Below are positions 31,943 to 36,116 of a stretch of DNA of 36,116 nucleotides, piece by piece. Under the pieces are notes generated by a model. The model was not told where the DNA came from. It searched no databases and saw only the letters and a list, made by a program, of their open reading frames with translations. The position numbers and the translations under genes are program-made. This DNA comes from Verrucomicrobiales bacterium (GTDB taxonomy: Bacteria > Verrucomicrobiota > Verrucomicrobiia > Verrucomicrobiales > DEV007), in NCBI GenBank assembly GCA_021648365.1, contig JAKISY010000044.1, forward strand, positions 1-36,116. Reading direction: 5' to 3'. How positions within the stretch are numbered: the first letter of the stretch is position 1; each line of letters begins with the position of its first letter.

Positions 31943-33469
31943 ATGGCAAAACAACAGCAAAACGCGATCAGTCCGGTGCGGGAGAAGAATTTTCCTGAGT
32001 GGTATCAGCAGGTAGTGAAGGCTTCTGATATGGCGGAGAATTCAGAGGTGCGGGGATGCATGGTGATCAAGCCTTGGGGCTACGGGCTGTGGGAACAGAT
32101 GCAGGCTCAGCTCGATGTGATGTTTAAGGAGACGGGGCATAAAAATGCTTATTTCCCGCTGCTGATACCGGTTAGCTATTTGGAAAAAGAGGCGACGCAT
32201 GTGGAGGGATTTGCGACGGAGTGCGCGGTGGTGACGCATCATCGACTTGAGTTGGTCGATGGCAAAATGGTGCCGGCGGGGAAACTCGCGGAGCCTTATG
32301 TGATCCGCCCGACTTCGGAGACGATCATTGGTGCAGCGTTTGCGCGCTGGGTGCAAAGTTACCGCGACTTGCCTTTGTTGATCAATCAATGGGCCAATGT
32401 GATGCGTTGGGAGATGCGTCCGCGTTTGTTTCTGCGCACGGCGGAGTTTCTCTGGCAGGAGGGGCACACCGCTCACGAGACGGCGGAGCAGGCGATGGAG
32501 GAGACGCGGAAGATGCACGATGTGTATGAGGTTTTTCTGCGCGAACATTTGGCGATCCCTGTCATTCCGGGTGAGAAGACGGAAGGTGAACGTTTCCCCG
32601 GAGCACTCAATACCTTTACGATTGAGGCGATGGTGCAGGATCGCAAAGCGATTCAGGCGGGCACATCTCACTTTCTTGGGCAGAATTTTTCTAAAGCGGC
32701 GGGTATCGACTTTGAAGGGCGCGAGGGTAAGCGAGAGCTTGCTTGGACTACCAGTTGGGGAGTTAGCACGCGTTTGATCGGAACTTTGATCATGGCACAC
32801 GGCGATGATGACGGGGTGATCATCCCGCCTAGAGTGGCGCCTGAACAGGTGGTGATCTTGCCGATCATTCCAAAAGAAGAGCATCGTGAGGCGGTGTTAG
32901 GAGCATGTCGAGAGTTGGCTGGTAAGTTGCGTGCGCAGAGTGCGTGGGGGGCTCCGATTCGGGTCGAGGTGGATGAACGAGATTTGGGCGGCGGGGTGAA
33001 AAATTGGGAATGGATCAAAAAAGGGGTGCCAGTGCGAATCGAGATCGGTCCACGTGATTTAGAGAAGGGTTCGGTGGCGGTGACACGTCGCGATGGTGGG
33101 CATCGAGATAAGGCGTTCATCGCTGTGGATGAAGCGGTGGCGCAGTTGCCAGAGATCTTGCAATCGATACAGGATACGCTGTTGCAACGCGCGCTGGATT
33201 TCCGTGAACAGCATACGAAGGAGATTGCTTCGAAGGATGAGTTTGATGCTTTTTTCACTCCAAAAAATGTTAATCAACCAGAAATCCACGGGGGATTTGC
33301 TTTGGGGCATTGGGGAGGAAACGCAGAGGATGAAGACGCTTTGCAAAAAGAGAGCAAGGTGACGATTCGCTGTATTCCATCGGATCCTGAGTTGCGTGGA
33401 GAGAGCGGAGTGTGTGTGATCACGGGCAAACCTGCTGAGGGGCGGGTGATTTTTGCTAAGGCGTATTGA
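31943..33469 (+). CDS. proS: Prolyl-tRNA synthetase, archaeal/eukaryal-type
   Basis: The 508-residue protein is a class II synthetase of the short (no editing insertion) form. Evidence includes the N-terminal ISPVREKNFPEWYQQVV, GCMVIKPWGYGLWE, motif 2 region FLRTAEFLWQEGHTAH with RPTSETIIGAAF, and motif 3 HGDDDGVIIPPRVAPEQVV typical of the archaeal/eukaryal type. A C-terminal anticodon-binding domain and tail (IRCIPSD, CVITGKPAEGRVIFAKAY) follow. It attaches proline to tRNA-Pro in the cytoplasm. The type is unlike the bacterial ProRS of Escherichia coli and is found in several bacterial phyla. A heptamer repeat begins right after its stop codon. Confidence 0.97.
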   Translation: MAKQQQNAISPVREKNFPEWYQQVVKASDMAENSEVRGCMVIKPWGYGLWEQMQAQLDVMFKETGHKNAYFPLLIPVSYLEKEATHVEGFATECAVVTHHRLELVDGKMVPAGKLAEPYVIRPTSETIIGAAFARWVQSYRDLPLLINQWANVMRWEMRPRLFLRTAEFLWQEGHTAHETAEQAMEETRKMHDVYEVFLREHLAIPVIPGEKTEGERFPGALNTFTIEAMVQDRKAIQAGTSHFLGQNFSKAAGIDFEGREGKRELAWTTSWGVSTRLIGTLIMAHGDDDGVIIPPRVAPEQVVILPIIPKEEHREAVLGACRELAGKLRAQSAWGAPIRVEVDERDLGGGVKNWEWIKKGVPVRIEIGPRDLEKGSVAVTRRDGGHRDKAFIAVDEAVAQLPEILQSIQDTLLQRALDFREQHTKEIASKDEFDAFFTPKNVNQPEIHGGFALGHWGGNAEDEDALQKESKVTIRCIPSDPELRGESGVCVITGKPAEGRVIFAKAY

Positions 33470-33490
33470 GAATTAAGAATTAAGAATTAG
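33470..33490. repeat. Heptamer tandem repeat, unit GAATTAA, three copies
   Basis: GAATTAA, GAATTAA, GAATTAG followed by a partial GAATCG, beginning one base after the proS stop codon. The same period as the tracts at 2802 and 5505, though shorter. Confidence 0.75.
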
Positions 33491-33544
33491 GAATCGTAAC
33501 GAAGTGGAGATAGCTGGAGGTTATTACCCGAAAGCAATTAGAAA

Positions 33545-33787
33545 ATGAAAGTATTTATCAAACCAGGGTGCCCTTGGTGTGTCGAAGCCACTCGTTGGCT
33601 GGAGAGCAAGGGTTATGAATTTGAACAAGTGAATGTGTCTGCGGATGCGGATGCTTTTGCAGATATGCAGAGTTTGTCGGGTCAGACTAAGGCTCCGACG
33701 ATGGTCATGGAGGATGGTTTGATCTTAGCTGATTTTGGGGTGGATGAGTTGATTCCATTTTTGGAAGAAAACGACATTCAGCCTTAA
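33545..33787 (+). CDS. Glutaredoxin-like protein
   Basis: The 80-residue protein is a compact thioredoxin fold: KVFIKPGCPWCVEA with the redox pair Cys9-Pro-Trp-Cys12, then the cis-proline region KAPTMVMEDG, and a C-terminal helix. The CPWC motif and size match NrdH-like or short glutaredoxins; a dithiol redox carrier role in the cytoplasm is likely. It lies 75 bp downstream of proS and 24 bp before lgt, so it may be part of the same transcript. No clear ribosome-binding site is visible. Confidence 0.9.
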   Translation: MKVFIKPGCPWCVEATRWLESKGYEFEQVNVSADADAFADMQSLSGQTKAPTMVMEDGLILADFGVDELIPFLEENDIQP

Positions 33788-33811
33788 CCTGAAACTTTAG
33801 CGCGCAACGTT

Positions 33812-34765
33812 TTGATCACAGGATATTATCTGCATCACCTTGACCCGGTGCTGATCCAGTTCACCGAGAAGCTGGCGATTCGTTGGTATGGGCTAGCTTA
33901 TGTGTTAAGCTTTGTGCTAGCCTTTTTGCTTTTGCGTCAGCTGGTGCGCAAGGGTTACTCTGAGTTGAAGGAGGATCAGGTGGCAGACTTCATCACCTTC
34001 AGTGCTTTGTTCGGGGTGATGCTAGGTGGCAGGCTGGGTTACATGTTGTTGTATGATTTTGATCGATTCATTCACGCACCGTGGATTTTCTTTTATTTCC
34101 TCAATGGAGGCATGGCGAGTCATGGGGGTATTTTGGGTTTGGTGATGTTCACTTGGTTCTACGCATGGCGGAACAAAATATCTTGGTTAGGGGTAGGGGA
34201 TAACTTGGTGGTGGTGGCACCGATTGGTTTGTTTCTGGTGCGCATAGCGAACTTCATCAATGGCGAGTTGTATGGGCGCGTGACTTCGGTGGCGTGGGCG
34301 ATGAAGTTTCCTGGAGAGATGTATGAGATGGCACCAGCTCGGCTGCAGCAGATTCTGGCAAAAACGGGTATGTCCCACCCCGAGATGGTGATCGTGGCGA
34401 ATCGGGAAGGCAACGAACAGGTGCAGGCGGTATTGCAGGAGTTTTTGCAGCCACGCCATCCGTCGCAGTTTTACGAAGCAGGTTTGGAGGGCTTGCTGTT
34501 GTTTTCCATATTACTGATGGTGCGATTGCGCTGGAAAAACCTGTATCACGGCATTCTGACTGGCTTGTTTTTTATTCTCTACGCGGTTTTTCGGATTGGA
34601 GCAGAGAATTTCCGCGAACCCGATGCAGCTTTGATCTTGGGGCTGCCGAGGGGGCAGTTTTATTCATTGTTCATGGTATTGATCGGCTGTGCTTTTATGA
34701 TAGCGGGCTTCAAAAATAAGCGCAGCAATCGGCCGGAGCCTGAGTCTAGCAAGAGGACTTCATAA
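33812..34765 (+). CDS. lgt: Prolipoprotein diacylglyceryl transferase
   Basis: The 317-residue polytopic membrane protein shows IRWYGLAYVLSF near the N-terminus, LGGRLGYMLLYD, GGMASHGGILG (catalytic-region histidine), LVRIANFINGELYGR and HPSQFYEAGLEGL, then a final FREPD. These are the Lgt signatures. It transfers diacylglyceryl from phosphatidylglycerol to the lipobox cysteine of prolipoproteins in the inner membrane; the nearby esterase at 14334-15440 has a lipobox that could be a client. The start is TTG 33812, chosen because the first residues MITGYYLHHLDPVLIQF match family starts. The proS, glutaredoxin and lgt genes are close and collinear. Confidence 0.95.
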   Translation: MITGYYLHHLDPVLIQFTEKLAIRWYGLAYVLSFVLAFLLLRQLVRKGYSELKEDQVADFITFSALFGVMLGGRLGYMLLYDFDRFIHAPWIFFYFLNGGMASHGGILGLVMFTWFYAWRNKISWLGVGDNLVVVAPIGLFLVRIANFINGELYGRVTSVAWAMKFPGEMYEMAPARLQQILAKTGMSHPEMVIVANREGNEQVQAVLQEFLQPRHPSQFYEAGLEGLLLFSILLMVRLRWKNLYHGILTGLFFILYAVFRIGAENFREPDAALILGLPRGQFYSLFMVLIGCAFMIAGFKNKRSNRPEPESSKRTS

Positions 34766-34820
34766 CCGAATAGCGGGGCAAGTATAAAAAAGGTGAGGCG
34801 GTAACCGTTTTTTGTTCGTC

Positions 34821-34862
34821 AGTGGCGGGGTCATGTCCCCGCCCGCACCAGTGGCGGGGTCA
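34821..34862. repeat. Direct repeat AGTGGCGGGGTCA (two copies) with REP-like hairpin
   Basis: The 13-bp sequence occurs at 34821-34833 and 34850-34862, 29 bp apart. Between them, 34824-34843 can form a hairpin with GGCGGGG/CCCCGCC arms and a six-base loop. Both precede a RAYT gene, matching the usual companion sequences (REPs) of such transposases. The second copy overlaps the left inverted repeat of the unit. Confidence 0.75.
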
Positions 34863-35991
34863 GTCCCTGATTCCTGAAAAACTTCCTTGAATCCGCCCTC
34901 CATTGATGCTTTCATTGTTACCCATGGCACGTAAGGCAAGAATCGAATATCCCGGTGCGGCATACCACATCATGAGTCGAGGGAACCGGGGAGCGGACAT
35001 TTTCATCGACGACGATGATCGGCTGCTGTTTTTGAAAGCTCTCGGTGAAGCTGCCGAGCGGTGCGCATGGCAGATTCACGCCTACGTGTTGATGCGCAAT
35101 CATTATCACCTTTTGCTAGTCACTCCGAACGGTAATCTGGTTGAGGGAATGAAATGGATGCAGGGAACATTTACTCAACGCATCAATTCACGCCATCGCT
35201 GGCGAGGACACCTTTTTCAAGGGCGCTACAAGGCGCAGAATATTGATTCAAACTCTTCTGAGGGATACTTTCTGACCGTGGCGAACTATATTCATCTCAA
35301 TCCTGAACGAGCGAATATGATTGGCGAAGGTCGAAAATGGCAACAACTACGAGACTATCCGTGGAGTAGCCTGCCTCACTACCTCTCGTTCAAACGCCAG
35401 CGTCCCGAGTGGCTGCACGCTGCCGATGTCCTGGGCCGAATGCAGTGGAAGGACACCCCGAAAGGGCGTCGTGGCTACGCAGTGCAATTGGAGTCACGCG
35501 TAAGGGAAGAGGCTCAAGGGAACAACGGTATCAATAGCAATGACAAAGCCGATCAATCACACCCTACAAAAGACCAGTGGTGCCTCGGAGGCGATGAGTT
35601 CAGGGATGAGCTAATGGAACGAATTGAAGCTCTCCTGAAAGGTGTGGACAAAGGCAGTATTTCTGGTGCCGATGTTCGTGAAACAGGCGAGCGCCAAGCA
35701 GAAAAATTGATCATACGAGGGATGAGGTTACTGAAAATCAATAATGCTGACCTAGAACAAACGAAGAAGAACTGCCCGAAGAAGCGAACGCTGGCGTGGT
35801 TGGCTCGCTCGCGAACGACAGCATCGACGAGATGGATTGCGCGGCGTTTATTGATGGGCGATCCGTCCAATGTATCCCGCTCTGTGGGAGTGATTCAGAA
35901 TACAAAAGATAAGGAGGTCAGGAGGTGGAAAAAACAACTGTTGCGATGAAGTTGGAAGGTGATTTATGCAGGAATCAGGGACTGACCCCGC
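34854..35991. mobile_element. RAYT transposase unit framed by perfect 23-bp inverted repeats
   Basis: The left end 34854-34876 (GCGGGGTCAGTCCCTGATTC, then CTG) and the right end 35969-35991 are perfect reverse complements. They enclose a single Y1-type transposase gene. The unit is 1138 bp. No target-site duplication is apparent immediately outside. RAYTs are usually domesticated chromosomal genes that mobilise or process REP sequences, so the inverted ends could be REP copies rather than the ends of a self-moving element. Confidence 0.8.
34924..35949 (+). CDS. REP-associated tyrosine transposase (RAYT, Y1_Tnp)
   Basis: The 341-residue protein begins MARKARIEYPGAAYHIMSRG, the typical RAYT N-terminus. 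The HUH motif is HYH at 60-62 (VLMRNHYHLLL), and the catalytic tyrosine is probably Tyr122 in ANYIHLNPERA. The later part (about 190-341) carries a helical, charged region ending SRTTASTRWIARRLLMGDPS, which resembles a DnaA-like helix-turn-helix common in long RAYTs. The enzyme would nick single-stranded DNA at a REP hairpin through a tyrosine link. ATG 34924 is the best start; a longer frame to 34903 uses TTG/ATG codons. Flanking hairpins and inverted repeats are listed separately. Confidence 0.93.
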   Translation: MARKARIEYPGAAYHIMSRGNRGADIFIDDDDRLLFLKALGEAAERCAWQIHAYVLMRNHYHLLLVTPNGNLVEGMKWMQGTFTQRINSRHRWRGHLFQGRYKAQNIDSNSSEGYFLTVANYIHLNPERANMIGEGRKWQQLRDYPWSSLPHYLSFKRQRPEWLHAADVLGRMQWKDTPKGRRGYAVQLESRVREEAQGNNGINSNDKADQSHPTKDQWCLGGDEFRDELMERIEALLKGVDKGSISGADVRETGERQAEKLIIRGMRLLKINNADLEQTKKNCPKKRTLAWLARSRTTASTRWIARRLLMGDPSNVSRSVGVIQNTKDKEVRRWKKQLLR

Positions 35992-36116
35992 TCATGGGAA
36001 GGGCTAATTGGTCTTCCACCACCACCCGATCCCCCCTTTGACATCGAGACACTTGAGCCGCTCAATATCCCTCCCCAAAACTCATGGGGATGGAGTGATG
36101 ACCTTCATTCGCCCCC
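35986..36116 (+). other. Open frame at the right edge, unidentified
   Basis: Directly after the RAYT unit the plus strand frame beginning at 35986 stays open to the window end and reads GLPPPPDPPFDIETLEPL and later NSWGWSDDLHSP. It looks protein-like but has no start codon in view, and only 131 bp are available. It could be a gene interrupted by the RAYT unit, or chance. No function is suggested. Confidence 0.2.

Noticed and set aside
1..36116. A multi-gene novel defence or biosynthetic system
   Set aside because: I found no cluster of linked unknown genes; the accessory genes are solitary or broken.

Overview
This is a gene-dense chromosomal stretch of a Gram-negative bacterium of intermediate G+C, most likely a member of the Verrucomicrobiota (PVC group, possibly Opitutae-like). 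That placement is inferred from gene content: a secreted FAD-dependent oxidoreductase with a golvesin/xanthan-lyase-like C-terminus, a short ceramidase-like secreted protein, a DUF3500-type protein, an archaeal/eukaryal-type prolyl-tRNA synthetase, proline-rich tail-anchored proteins, and few clear Shine-Dalgarno sites. No rRNA or marker gene is present to settle it.

Layout. 1-1.9 kb: 3' end of a GH26-like glycosidase and a TolC-family outer membrane protein. 1.9-6.9 kb: an AraC-type regulator divergent from a xylose-isomerase-family protein, followed by a GlcD/GlcF flavin/iron-sulfur oxidase pair; this could be a small carbon-utilisation unit. 7.0-8.7 kb: accessory patch with a small partner-type ORF, a nucleotidyltransferase broken by a frameshift and cut off at a perfect 41-bp palindrome, then an AAA ATPase/DUF4143 gene. 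8.7-12.4 kb (minus): NosR-like FMN/4Fe-4S membrane protein and a secreted FAD oxidoreductase, plausibly an electron-transfer pair. 12.5-14.3 kb: a pentameric ligand-gated ion channel overlapping mutM. 14.3-16.2 kb: SGNH esterase, then a non-coding tract with a 9-bp minisatellite and 63-bp repeats carrying the 3' end of tRNA-Gln(CTG). 16.3-20.6 kb: DUF3500 protein, ThrH-like phosphatase, GreA/B-C-like protein, an isomerase relic, and the ceramidase-like protein. 20.9-24.8 kb: frameshifted PQQ-propeller relic, membrane protein, gpsA-plsY (glycerol-3-phosphate to lysophosphatidate), and a degenerate CPBP-like protein. 24.9-30.5 kb: secreted unknown, cell-wall amidase, NAD(P)HX repair enzyme, outer membrane barrel, and a proline-rich repeat protein whose membrane tail has a free-standing 26-residue paralogue next door. 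30.6-34.8 kb: M20 peptidase, proS, glutaredoxin, lgt. 34.8-36.0 kb: a RAYT transposase gene framed by perfect 23-bp inverted repeats.

Most genes are ordinary housekeeping or envelope functions. The unusual material is the repeat biology (heptamer tracts at gene edges, tRNA-tail repeats, a palindrome at a gene break, the RAYT unit), several relics, and the proline-rich protein/microprotein pair. I did not find a convincing multi-gene new defence or biosynthetic system; the strongest candidates for something undescribed are the tail-anchor pair and the palindrome-linked ATPase insertion.
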